NCBI GenBank assembly: GCA_002350725.1
Contig: DEFJ01000020.1
Span: 44,815 to 80,361, forward strand
Length of the DNA: 35,547 bases
Source of the DNA: Cyanobacteria bacterium UBA2855
GTDB lineage: Bacteria; Cyanobacteriota; Vampirovibrionia; Gastranaerophilales; Gastranaerophilaceae
Direction of reading: 5' to 3'
This document shows positions 24,452 to 32,498 of this stretch, one piece after another; positions within the stretch are counted from its first letter, which is position 1, and every line of letters starts with the position of its first letter. The notes below the pieces were generated by a model. The model was not told where the DNA came from and searched no databases. It saw only the letters and a list, made by a program, of their open reading frames with translations. Both the position numbers and the translations under genes were made by a program.

Positions 24452-26209
24452 ATGAGGATATGGAAATTACTGATATTTATAGGGATGGTTGTATTTGAAA
24501 GTGCTGTAATGGCGTTTTCGCCAAATATTCCATTTAATACCTTAAAAGCCGCAGAAGAATCAAGACTTCCTGATATTCCTGTTAGTAAACCTGTAACGGC
24601 GAATATTCAATCAGAAATTGTAAGAGTTGGAATTGGTAATCAATCTTTCGGTAGTTATGTATACAAAACAATCGGTGTTTATGCTACTGCTCCTTTAAAT
24701 ATATACAACGATGGTCTTATGCTTAAACAAGTGCCGGCTAATACAAATGTAAATGTAACCATCACTTCGGATAATTCTTATAATTTAACTCTTGATAGCG
24801 GCGATTTGTTGGGAAACCTCAACGGGATAATAAAATTTACAACTCAGGGCGGTTGTTTAGGTGTTAAAAATTTAAAAAGGGCAGGGAAACCTGCTTTGTA
24901 CCATGGCTATTTTGAAATTATGAAGTCCCCAAGCGGTAATCAGTTTAATCTAGTAAATAAATTACCCGTTGAGTGGTATTTGCGTGGAGTTGTTCCAAAT
25001 GAAATGCCGATAAATTTTGGACTGGAAGCATTGAAAGCTCAGAGTATTGCGGCAAGAAATTATGTATTGACCCCAAGAGTCAAAGCCTCAACAAATTATG
25101 ATGTTGTAGATTCTGTTGCAAGTCAAGTTTATTTTGGCGCAAATACCGAAAAAGAGTTGTCAAACAGAGCGATAACAGAAACAGAGGGTATTGTTGCCTT
25201 ATATAATTGGGATATGATTTTAGCTTTGTATTCTTCAACCGCCGGCGGTTATACGGAAAGTTATTCAAACGCTTTTTCCGATCCGATAAGCGGGAAGTTC
25301 CCGGCAGAGGAAAAACCTTATTTAAAAGCAAAACCTGATATTTTATCTCAAAAAGTATTGATTGATGAAAATGATGCAGCCGAATACTATAAGTCAAGGC
25401 CTGATGCGTATGATATTCGTTCTCCATACTACAGATGGCAAAGAGTTTGGAATGGCGAGGAATTAAAAACTGTTTTACAGTCAAATTTGGCTGCGCAATC
25501 TTCAACAGGATTTGTAAAACCTGCTTTTTCAGCTTCCGATACTTTGGATGATTTGGTTGAGATTAAAGTTAAAAAACGCGGTGATTCCGGAAAAATTATG
25601 GAATTGGAAATAGTTACAAAATCTCAAAACTATAGAGTTTTAAAAGAACTTGTTATTCGCAGATTGTTTACAAAAGACGGAAAAGCTTTGCCGAGTGCTA
25701 ATGTGGCTTTTGAAAATGCTCAGGATAATGAAGGTAATCTTTTGTCTGTATCCGCATTTGGTGGCGGATTTGGGCATGGTGTCGGTATGAGTCAGTTTGG
25801 TGCAGGTTTTATGGCTACCGAATTACATCTACCTTATACAAAAATTCTTCAGCATTATTATTCTGGAATTGTCCTTGGTACAAAGCCTGTCATTGTATCC
25901 GGAGATAAAGAACAGAAAACTGTCACGCAGGTTTTTTATGCGCCTAAAAAAAGTGCATATCTTGTTGTAGACAATAAATTTCAAATGAGTAAGATAAATG
26001 TTGAAATTAACGGGAATTTGTATTCGTTTTCTCTGCCGACAAGTTTTTTAGGCGGGAATCGCTGCGCAAGGATTGATATTTCAAATTATATTGATAAGGG
26101 TAAAAATACTGTTGTGTTCAAATATCCTGAGGATGAACGTGGACATAAAGGTGTAAGATTGTTTATAGAATTGGTGGGAAAAGATGTCGGAAACAGTATC
26201 TGGGAATAA
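24452..26209 (+). CDS. SpoIID/LytB domain protein, putative lytic transglycosylase
   Basis: The start is set at ATG 24452, because it opens a good signal peptide (MRIWKLLIFIGMVV, with likely cleavage after AVMA). The SpoIID core shows YLRGVVPNEMP near 175-186 with the glutamate typical of the glycan-cleaving site, EALKAQSIAARNYV, a Tyr/Ser-rich STAGGYTE, and GHGVGMSQFGAGF near 441-453. The family cleaves denuded glycan strands in the envelope, and outside spore formers it is linked to cell-wall turnover. The length of 585 aa includes an extra C-terminal beta-rich domain. It overlaps murJ by 26 bases. No Shine-Dalgarno is evident, and a TATAAT 10 bases upstream hints at a very short leader. 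Confidence 0.85.
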   Translation: MRIWKLLIFIGMVVFESAVMAFSPNIPFNTLKAAEESRLPDIPVSKPVTANIQSEIVRVGIGNQSFGSYVYKTIGVYATAPLNIYNDGLMLKQVPANTNVNVTITSDNSYNLTLDSGDLLGNLNGIIKFTTQGGCLGVKNLKRAGKPALYHGYFEIMKSPSGNQFNLVNKLPVEWYLRGVVPNEMPINFGLEALKAQSIAARNYVLTPRVKASTNYDVVDSVASQVYFGANTEKELSNRAITETEGIVALYNWDMILALYSSTAGGYTESYSNAFSDPISGKFPAEEKPYLKAKPDILSQKVLIDENDAAEYYKSRPDAYDIRSPYYRWQRVWNGEELKTVLQSNLAAQSSTGFVKPAFSASDTLDDLVEIKVKKRGDSGKIMELEIVTKSQNYRVLKELVIRRLFTKDGKALPSANVAFENAQDNEGNLLSVSAFGGGFGHGVGMSQFGAGFMATELHLPYTKILQHYYSGIVLGTKPVIVSGDKEQKTVTQVFYAPKKSAYLVVDNKFQMSKINVEINGNLYSFSLPTSFLGGNRCARIDISNYIDKGKNTVVFKYPEDERGHKGVRLFIELVGKDVGNSIWE

Positions 26210-27788
26210 CGATAACACAATGAGTGTATTAAAAGCCGCATGGGTAATTGCTGTTATCACAATTGTAAGCAAACTTATTGGTTTTATTAGAGATGTAGTT
26301 ATTGCAAATTATTATGGTGCCAATATGGTTTCCGATGCATATTATTATGCATATCAAATTCCTGCATTATCGCTTATTTTGTTAGGCGGGGTAGGGGGAC
26401 CTTTTCATAGTGCTACGGTTGCAATTTTTTCAAAATTAATCCCTTCAGTAAAAGAAAAACCCTCAGAAAATGTAAATAAATTATATTCTACCTTTATGAC
26501 AGGTACAATTATATTGTTTTTGCTTTTGTCCATACTAATGTATATATTCCCTCGTCAGATAATGAAGATAATTATATCCGGCGGGTCAAGTGAAATGATA
26601 AACCTTGCGGCTACTCATTTGCAGATTATGACTCCGTTGCTTGTGATAGGTGGAATTGTCGGAATATATTACGGGATTTTAATTATTTATAAGCAATTTA
26701 TGCTGCCAAATCTGTCGCCTATAATAATGAGTGTTGCGATAATTGCTATATGCGTAATTGCTGCTCCTGATGATTCAAAAGGCTTGGCGCTTGCTTGGGC
26801 AACAACAATAGGAGCTGTGTTGCAGCTGATAATTCAGTATCCGAATATAAGAAGATTAGGTTTTCGATTAAAACCAAACTTAGAATTTACGAATAATCCT
26901 CATTTTAAAGAAATTTGTGAGTTGCTTTTCCCTGCGGTTTTGAGTTCAACTGTCGGGCAAATTCATATATATGTCGATATGTTTTTTACCTCTCAAATTT
27001 CTGAGGGAGCATGGACTGCAATAGGTTATGCAAACAGAGTTTTTCAGTTCCCTGTCGGGATTTTAGTAACAGCCTTTCTTGTTCCGTTGTTCCCTATTTT
27101 TGCGAGATTAGTTGCAGAAAAAGACTACGATGGAATTAGAGCATATTTTAATAAGGGCGTTGGAGTTTTGTTTTTTGCGGCTATACCTATAATTATCGGG
27201 ATTGCTGTTTTGGGATTGGATGCGGTGCGTGTCGTGTTTGAAAGAGGGGCATTTGATGCAACGGCTACTTTTATGGTGACAGAAGCTCTGTGGTTTTTGT
27301 CCGTTTCGATTATCCCTTATGTTTTCAGAGATTCAATTACAAGGGTTTACTATTCTTTCAACGACAGTTCAACACCTTTTGTGGTGGCATTTTCTTCTAT
27401 AATTTTAAAATTTTTCTTAAATTGGTTGTTGATTACAAAGTTACATTTCGGAATTGGCGGTATAACTTTATCTACATCTCTTGTAACTCTATTTAATGCA
27501 TTGGTATTAGGCTTGTTGATAAGTCGTAAGATTAATTTAGATTACAAGTCCTTGTTTATAAATTTATTAAAAATGTGCCTAGCGGGTGTGGCAGCTTTTA
27601 TCGCAGCATATGTGAGCGCCGTATTTTTTGATAATTATATTTCTGTTTCCGGCATAAAATTTGAGATTGCCAAAATTATATTTGTATTTACAATTTGTTT
27701 ATTGGTTTATGTTCCGATAAATCTTTTATTAAAGATGGAATATGCCGGAGAGCTTGCTGAAAGATTAAAGTCAAAATTTCATTTGTAG
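26184..27788 (+). CDS. murJ: Lipid II flippase MurJ
   Basis: MurJ moves lipid II across the inner membrane for peptidoglycan synthesis. The sequence shows about 14 hydrophobic helices and the N-terminal family pattern TIVSKLIGFIRDVVIANYYGA followed by D-AYYYAYQIP. The internal ISEGAWTAIGYANRVFQFPVGI and FERGAFDATAT segments are typical. The length of 534 aa is normal. ATG 26184 overlaps the preceding gene by 26 bases; a second ATG at 26220 is possible. Pairing with a SpoIID-type glycan hydrolase joins wall synthesis with wall turnover. tsaC follows after eight bases. Confidence 0.92.
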   Translation: MSETVSGNNDNTMSVLKAAWVIAVITIVSKLIGFIRDVVIANYYGANMVSDAYYYAYQIPALSLILLGGVGGPFHSATVAIFSKLIPSVKEKPSENVNKLYSTFMTGTIILFLLLSILMYIFPRQIMKIIISGGSSEMINLAATHLQIMTPLLVIGGIVGIYYGILIIYKQFMLPNLSPIIMSVAIIAICVIAAPDDSKGLALAWATTIGAVLQLIIQYPNIRRLGFRLKPNLEFTNNPHFKEICELLFPAVLSSTVGQIHIYVDMFFTSQISEGAWTAIGYANRVFQFPVGILVTAFLVPLFPIFARLVAEKDYDGIRAYFNKGVGVLFFAAIPIIIGIAVLGLDAVRVVFERGAFDATATFMVTEALWFLSVSIIPYVFRDSITRVYYSFNDSSTPFVVAFSSIILKFFLNWLLITKLHFGIGGITLSTSLVTLFNALVLGLLISRKINLDYKSLFINLLKMCLAGVAAFIAAYVSAVFFDNYISVSGIKFEIAKIIFVFTICLLVYVPINLLLKMEYAGELAERLKSKFHL

Positions 27789-27796
27789 AGGTTTGA

Positions 27797-28381
27797 ATGA
27801 TAGTTAAAGATATAGAAAAAGTTAAAAACATTCTTGATAATGATGGTGTAATTGCTTATGTAACGGATACAGTATGGGGGTTAGGGTGTTTACCCACATC
27901 AGAAAAAGCTGTAAAAAAGATTTATGAAATTAAACATCGTGAGGCTCAAAAGCCTTTAATACTTATGTCATCAGAAGCTTATCGTTTGCTGGATTATATT
28001 GAACAACCGTTATCAAAGACATCTTCAAATTTGATAAAGGAATATTTCCCCGGAGCGCTTACTCTTGTGTTAAAGAAATCTGAAAAAACACCTTACTATA
28101 TAACCTCAGGTATGGATACTGTCGGTATAAGAGTTCCAAATAACCCAGTATTTAAAGAAATTTGCGAAAATATATCAGGACATGTTTTAGCGACAACGAG
28201 TGCCAATTTATCTCACCAGCCTTCAGCAAAGACTTATGAACAGGCATTGGAAAATATGAAAGATTTGGCTGATATCGTAATTCCCGACTATGGCTATAAG
28301 GCCGAAGGTTTGGAATCGACTGTTGTGGGAATTTTTGACGATGAGGTGAAAATTTTCAGACAAGGTGCCATACATATTTAA
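27797..28381 (+). CDS. tsaC: L-threonylcarbamoyladenylate synthase (Sua5/YciO/YrdC family)
   Basis: TsaC makes threonylcarbamoyl-AMP from threonine, bicarbonate and ATP, the first step to t6A37 in ANN-decoding tRNAs. The basic binding site K46-x-R48 and K52 (KHREAQKPL) is present, with PGALTLVL (85-92), RVPNNP (112-117) and TTSANLS (133-139). The length of 194 aa fits the short TsaC/YrdC type without the Sua5 C-terminal domain. GAGG precedes the ATG. It is the last gene of the spoIID-like-murJ-tsaC set. Confidence 0.92.
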   Translation: MIVKDIEKVKNILDNDGVIAYVTDTVWGLGCLPTSEKAVKKIYEIKHREAQKPLILMSSEAYRLLDYIEQPLSKTSSNLIKEYFPGALTLVLKKSEKTPYYITSGMDTVGIRVPNNPVFKEICENISGHVLATTSANLSHQPSAKTYEQALENMKDLADIVIPDYGYKAEGLESTVVGIFDDEVKIFRQGAIHI

Positions 28382-28407
28382 TATACTTAGCTATAAAAAC
28401 TAATTAT

Positions 28408-28435
28408 TTGACGGCATCAAAAAAACATGCATAAT
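28408..28435 (+). promoter_or_regulatory. Candidate promoter of a small RNA
   Basis: TTGACG (28408-28413), 16 bases, and CATAAT (28430-28435), in an intergenic gap where no protein gene follows on this strand for over 1.1 kb. Confidence 0.4.
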
Positions 28436-28441
28436 GTTGGT

Positions 28442-28500
28442 GATGTCTCTTTTACTGGTTATCTCTGCATCTTCTACTCCTTGATGATGCAGAGTTTTAT
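28442..28500 (+). ncRNA. Candidate small RNA with CU-rich terminator loop
   Basis: A promoter-like pair at 28408-28435 would start transcription near 28442. A terminator-like hairpin follows: CTCTGCATC (28463-28471) pairs with GATGCAGAG (28486-28494), then TTTTATT. The resulting RNA would be about 55-60 bases. Its 14-base loop contains ACTCCTT, complementary to the Shine-Dalgarno sequence AAGGAGT found before at least two genes here (12979 and 24324). No reading frame of note is present. Alternatively the hairpin is only the terminator of tsaC. Confidence 0.35.
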
Positions 28501-28522
28501 TGTCTGAAACAAAAATATAAAG

Positions 28523-28552
28523 AAAAAAGGGGAAAGCCACAGCCTTACCCCT
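28523..28552 (-). terminator. Rho-independent terminator of the glycine-zipper gene
   Basis: On the minus strand AGGGG..AAG and its complement form an eight-pair stem with one A-A mismatch (28552-28528), followed directly by a run of T (28528-28523). It lies about 55 bases after the stop at 28607. Confidence 0.75.
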
Positions 28553-28606
28553 ACACACATTCACTTTCTTTAAATTAACACACTACTTAGGAATTATTAT
28601 AAAAAT

Positions 28607-29446
28607 TTAAAATATATAACCACCAATTGCACCAATGACTGCTCCAAGACCTGTCCCAATAATAGGTCCTCCGAGCATAGTGCCTAATATTGCCCCGCCT
28701 ACTGCACCAGCTGTCATACCTCCGAAAACTTCGCCAGCTTCTTTCAAATTCCTTTCTGCTCTTGCAACGGGTTGTTTGGTAATTAGAGATATGTTTTCTT
28801 CTGCAGAAGTCTTATCACTGAATTGCCCCAAGGTTAATACTCTTTTAAAACCTGTCATAAATGAGCCAGAGCCGGTACTTCTTATATCTTCTAACAGATC
28901 AACCCCTGTCATTTGTTGATAATCCGTCAAAGCTTGAGCTACTAAAGCATCGTAATCCATTGTCCCATCCGGGTCATATGCTTCTCTTGCAGCTTGAATG
29001 TATGCTTCTAATGCGCCTCTGATTTGATCTTGTTCATTTTGTGCAATTTTTGTTCTCAACGTTGATGCTGCAACTCTCATTTTGTTCATAGTACCGTTAA
29101 TTTGAGCAGTATTTTGACGAGTCATTTCAGCCTGTTGTCTTGCATTTTGCATATACATTTGCTGCATCTCCTGCATCTGTTGGTAGTACTGCTGCATATT
29201 CATTGCACCGTATCCGCCCGTTGCCATTGCAGGATTCATTGGCCACGTTTGATTTAGCAGACCGTTATAATCATCTAATCCGTCAACCTGCGCTTTATAG
29301 TTTTGGAATAATGGTATAGATAACAAATCCATTTGATTGCCAATCCCGGGAAGATTTGATGCTACTCCTTGTGTTGGTGAGTACGCACCTGCCGACCCAA
29401 ATATCGGGGTGCTTCCACCTGTTAATGCCGGAACATTAGAACCCAT
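28607..29446 (-). CDS. Unknown protein with Gln/Met-rich region and C-terminal glycine zipper
   Basis: I recognise no family for this 279-residue protein. There is no signal peptide. The first 80 residues are Gly/Ser/Pro/Asn-rich, followed by a Gln/Met-rich helix (84-112), a charged helical middle (115-190), and a strongly Gly-patterned hydrophobic C-terminus (about 242-277: GGMTAGAVGGAILGTMLGG and GAVIGAIGGYIF). Glycine-zipper tails of this kind insert in membranes and can oligomerise. Secreted translocator or toxin-like proteins and structural membrane proteins both show this layout, and I cannot decide between them. GGAGG six bases before the ATG supports the start. Confidence 0.75.
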   Translation of the reverse strand: MGSNVPALTGGSTPIFGSAGAYSPTQGVASNLPGIGNQMDLLSIPLFQNYKAQVDGLDDYNGLLNQTWPMNPAMATGGYGAMNMQQYYQQMQEMQQMYMQNARQQAEMTRQNTAQINGTMNKMRVAASTLRTKIAQNEQDQIRGALEAYIQAAREAYDPDGTMDYDALVAQALTDYQQMTGVDLLEDIRSTGSGSFMTGFKRVLTLGQFSDKTSAEENISLITKQPVARAERNLKEAGEVFGGMTAGAVGGAILGTMLGGPIIGTGLGAVIGAIGGYIF

Positions 29447-29590
29447 AACTAACCTCCAATAAATTTAACTAACCTAACCTTATCTATATAAAAAAAAATA
29501 GGACTTAATAATTGCCTGTTTATAAAATTTTGTTTACAAATTGTAATATTTGCATCATGTGGGCAAATTTTTTTATTCAGGTAATTATTA

Positions 29591-29604
29591 TATTTGTACA
29601 AATA
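29591..29604. promoter_or_regulatory. Perfect 14-base palindrome TATTTGTACAAATA
   Basis: It lies six bases upstream of the ribosome site of the 764-residue protein gene. A second dyad with TTTGT and ACAAA arms lies about 60 bases further upstream (29529-29540). A repressor binding here could block transcription or initiation. Confidence 0.35.
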
Positions 29605-29624
29605 ATTCAAGAGGAAAATACAAT

Positions 29625-31919
29625 ATGCAATTACTCCCAATTAATATTTATACCCCAATTTATAAATTTGATATATCGTCAAATAAAAATTTTTCTGATA
29701 ATAAAACTAAAGATAAAAGCTTTATAACTAAACCTGTGCAATTCGCTTACAGAGATTTTAATATAAGTTTTGGTGAAAGGTTATTCCGCTCTCCGGAGAA
29801 TTTTTATGAGCAGCCTTTTAACCAAAAAGGTATGCCAAAAACTATGAAAGATTATTTGTACAGGGATTACGAAGACAGACAAAAAATGCCGCCAAATCAA
29901 ATGCTAAAATTGGTATTTGATGACTTAAATTATATAGATAATCTTGATTATGTAAAAAAACACTTTTCCGGTGAACCGCTATTTGCAAATCTTTCAAATT
30001 CTCCGAACAGAAATGCTAAAAAAGGTTTAGTATCAGAAGTTGAGGCTATGAAATCTGAAATGGATGATTTGCCGTTATTTAAAGATGGTAATTCTAATTT
30101 GGGTGTGTATTTACTCAGGAAAATATACCTTGAAGGTAAAACGTTAAAAGAAATACAAAAAGATTTTAAAAAGGATTTATCTTCGGCGTATGACGGTTTG
30201 ATAACGTCTAATGTCGAATACGATACATTATCTGCTTATGGTATAAAATTCCCGAATAATGCTTTTTGGAAGTCTTTTACCGCAACAAGAGAGGATTTCC
30301 CATACGTTTATAAACCAAGAAAAGTTGAGGGGTCTACTCTTGGCGGTGCAAAACGTGAAAGAACTTTATCGGATATTATGTCGGGGAATATTGAAAATAC
30401 TCGTCCTGCACGTCCTCCAAAATTTAGGATAAAAGATGCTCATGAAGGTGAAAGATTTGGGGATGCCATATTAAAGGGGCATGGTAGCAAATCTGAAACG
30501 GAAAAAGCTCTAAGAAGCAAGGGAATTACTGATAAAGAAGAACTTTCCTTTGTTAGTAAATATTTAGGACAGATAATGAGCGTTGCATTAGAAAAAACTC
30601 ATGCTTCGGATGAAATGAGAAATTTCTTCCAAAATTATGATAACTTGAATAAAAAACAAAGAGAAAAATTGAGTGCTTATTGGTCTTCTAATCAACAAAT
30701 GAGAGAATTACAATCTCTTGCAATAACGGATACAATAAAACTATTCTTCGAAGCATACGGAGCCGATGGTAATAATGATGAATTCCAATCATTATTAAAA
30801 TATGCGGATTCAATAAAGCCTGAAAGGGAAGCTAGATTAGCTGAACATGACAGAATACAAAGAGAATACTATGATACTTTAGCCGAGGAACTTAATAATG
30901 TATCTGTCGATGAAGCTCAAAGTCAAACTCCTATTATAGAGAAACGCAAGCTTACAAAAGAGGAAACCGAAGCGCTTTTAGAAGCCCAAGCCATAAAAAA
31001 CGGAGCGGAGATATTTAGTTTTATCTCTCCCTCGGGTGAACATTTTAAATATGTCGGTAATCGAGATGAAATGTTTGAAAGTAAAATAAAGTACGAGTAT
31101 CGCTATATGCCGACTCCGTTAGTTTCAAAATTCCATACCTTCGTAAGACGTTCTCCGCTTGCTACTGATGATTATATAAAAACTGTTTCTCTTATTGATT
31201 ATGCTCCGGATTTTGTCTTAAAGCAGTTGATGCCGATCGATGACGTTAGACAGATTTCTATAGAAATAAATAAAGCATTTGATGAAAAATATAAGATTTA
31301 TATGGCTGCCGGAGAACAGGCAATTCTTTCGAGAATTATTGCTCATTTAGATGATAAAAATCCGGATCCTAAACTGGTAAAACTTATGGCTGTTGATTTT
31401 TGTAATATTGCTCATAATACTTTAAAGATTGAAAATTGGTCAGATGAAGATCGTAAAATTATAGAACAAGATTATCAAGAATATATCAAACCAATTAAAA
31501 ATAATAGGGAAGCAAATCAAATATGTGAGGCTACTGTTGCTTCTCTAAGCAGCATAAATCCGGATAGCAAAGATTGGGTTTCCCTTAATGTATCTGATGA
31601 TATCCATAAATTGCTGGCGGCAAATTTAAGAGAATATCCAAATTCATTAAATAGTGATTTGAAAAAAGCGTTAAGAAAAACCGGTTTTATTGATGCTTAT
31701 GGCGGTAATGCAAGATTTATGCTTAAGGAGGATATTCCAATGAGTATAAAGAATGCTAAGGCAAAATTAATGTTTGAAGATATGATTGCCTTTAATCCGA
31801 ATGCGGCTATTTCTTTCTTAGTTATAGATAGAAATAATATTTTAAAATATATAAAAAATCCGCAATTGAAACTTTCGCTATTGGAACATAATAGAGTTCT
31901 TCAACATTCGATATATTAG
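29625..31919 (+). CDS. Large unknown cytoplasmic protein with N-terminal NISFGE motif
   Basis: The start is ATG 29625, preceded by GAGGAAA; a longer frame has no ribosome site. The 764 residues show no membrane helix or signal peptide. A polar, Lys/Asn-rich N-terminal tail ends in N46-I-S-F-G, then the sequence becomes mostly helical and charged. Residues 159-189 (LLRKIYLEGKTLKEIQKDF) have the look of a helix-turn-helix, but nothing else suggests DNA binding. I know no family. The N-terminal motif links it to three other unknown proteins in the window. The gene runs up to the padR promoter with only 54 bases between them. Confidence 0.8.
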   Translation: MQLLPINIYTPIYKFDISSNKNFSDNKTKDKSFITKPVQFAYRDFNISFGERLFRSPENFYEQPFNQKGMPKTMKDYLYRDYEDRQKMPPNQMLKLVFDDLNYIDNLDYVKKHFSGEPLFANLSNSPNRNAKKGLVSEVEAMKSEMDDLPLFKDGNSNLGVYLLRKIYLEGKTLKEIQKDFKKDLSSAYDGLITSNVEYDTLSAYGIKFPNNAFWKSFTATREDFPYVYKPRKVEGSTLGGAKRERTLSDIMSGNIENTRPARPPKFRIKDAHEGERFGDAILKGHGSKSETEKALRSKGITDKEELSFVSKYLGQIMSVALEKTHASDEMRNFFQNYDNLNKKQREKLSAYWSSNQQMRELQSLAITDTIKLFFEAYGADGNNDEFQSLLKYADSIKPEREARLAEHDRIQREYYDTLAEELNNVSVDEAQSQTPIIEKRKLTKEETEALLEAQAIKNGAEIFSFISPSGEHFKYVGNRDEMFESKIKYEYRYMPTPLVSKFHTFVRRSPLATDDYIKTVSLIDYAPDFVLKQLMPIDDVRQISIEINKAFDEKYKIYMAAGEQAILSRIIAHLDDKNPDPKLVKLMAVDFCNIAHNTLKIENWSDEDRKIIEQDYQEYIKPIKNNREANQICEATVASLSSINPDSKDWVSLNVSDDIHKLLAANLREYPNSLNSDLKKALRKTGFIDAYGGNARFMLKEDIPMSIKNAKAKLMFEDMIAFNPNAAISFLVIDRNNILKYIKNPQLKLSLLEHNRVLQHSIY

Positions 31920-31937
31920 TGTTTTGTTATAAAATCG

Positions 31938-31966
31938 TTTACTTTTATAACGAATAGTGATATAAT
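31938..31966 (+). promoter_or_regulatory. Promoter of padR with start at or next to the ATG
   Basis: TTTACT (31938-31943), 17 bases, and perfect TATAAT (31961-31966) preceded by TG-A as an extended -10. Transcription would begin near 31973, one base before the padR ATG, so the mRNA would be leaderless. Confidence 0.6.
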
Positions 31967-31982
31967 TCTATCTATGATAGAA
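31966..31982. promoter_or_regulatory. Dyad over the padR transcription and translation start
   Basis: TTCTATC (31966-31972) and GATAGAA (31976-31982) form a perfect seven-base inverted repeat with a three-base spacer that contains part of the ATG. It is well placed to be the operator for PadR autorepression. An RNA hairpin is unlikely if the transcript starts at the ATG. Confidence 0.4.
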
Positions 31983-32498
31983 CTATTAATACTATATATT
32001 CTTACAAAACGAGAATACACAATGTATGCAATTTCCAAGGAGATTGATACGTTGTTTGGAGTGTATACAAAACCAAGTTTTGGAGCAATAAAACCGGCAC
32101 TAAAAAATCTTGAAGAAAACGGTTTTTTAACATATCGTAAATCTATGTCTGAGGGCGGCAAGCTTTCAAAATACTATTCCATAACCAAAGATGGTGAAAA
32201 AGAATTAAAAAATCTTATAAAGAAAGAGTTATCAAATAATCCGATTCAATTTATACCACATGCAAAGATAAAGCTTTCAATGGCAGATTTGATATCAAAA
32301 GAGGAGCGTGAAGCGTTGTTTTTACATTTAAAGACGCTTGCGGTTTCTTTCAAACGTGAGGCTGAAAAGATTTTAAGTGATGAATATACGGATAAAAATT
32401 TTTACCAAAGGATTTTATTAGATAATACGAGCGTTCAATATGCAAATCTCGTAACCGTAATAGAAGGATTTGAGAAAGATAATGAGCGCAACAGTTAA
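31974..32498 (+). CDS. PadR family transcriptional regulator
   Basis: The N-terminal winged helix begins at once (MIELLILYILTKREYTMYAISKEID), with the PadR features FGAIKPALKNLEENGFLTYR and a wing YYSITKDGEKEL. A helical C-terminal dimerisation part follows (about 90-174). The length of 174 aa suits the PadR-s1 type with a Vir_act_alpha_C-like region. PadR proteins repress nearby genes and often their own. No Shine-Dalgarno or alternative start is seen upstream, and the promoter places the RNA start at the ATG. The end overlaps the radical SAM gene, so the two are co-transcribed. Confidence 0.88.
   Translation: MIELLILYILTKREYTMYAISKEIDTLFGVYTKPSFGAIKPALKNLEENGFLTYRKSMSEGGKLSKYYSITKDGEKELKNLIKKELSNNPIQFIPHAKIKLSMADLISKEEREALFLHLKTLAVSFKREAEKILSDEYTDKNFYQRILLDNTSVQYANLVTVIEGFEKDNERNS

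Noticed and set aside
28607..29446. Bacteriocin or type VII secretion substrate assignment for the glycine-zipper protein
   Set aside because: No leader peptidase site, WXG motif or secretion and immunity genes are nearby, so the layout alone is not enough.
29550..29624. Extended N-terminus for the 764-residue protein
   Set aside because: The extension covers the palindrome and promoter-like DNA. GAGGAAA precedes the ATG at 29625.
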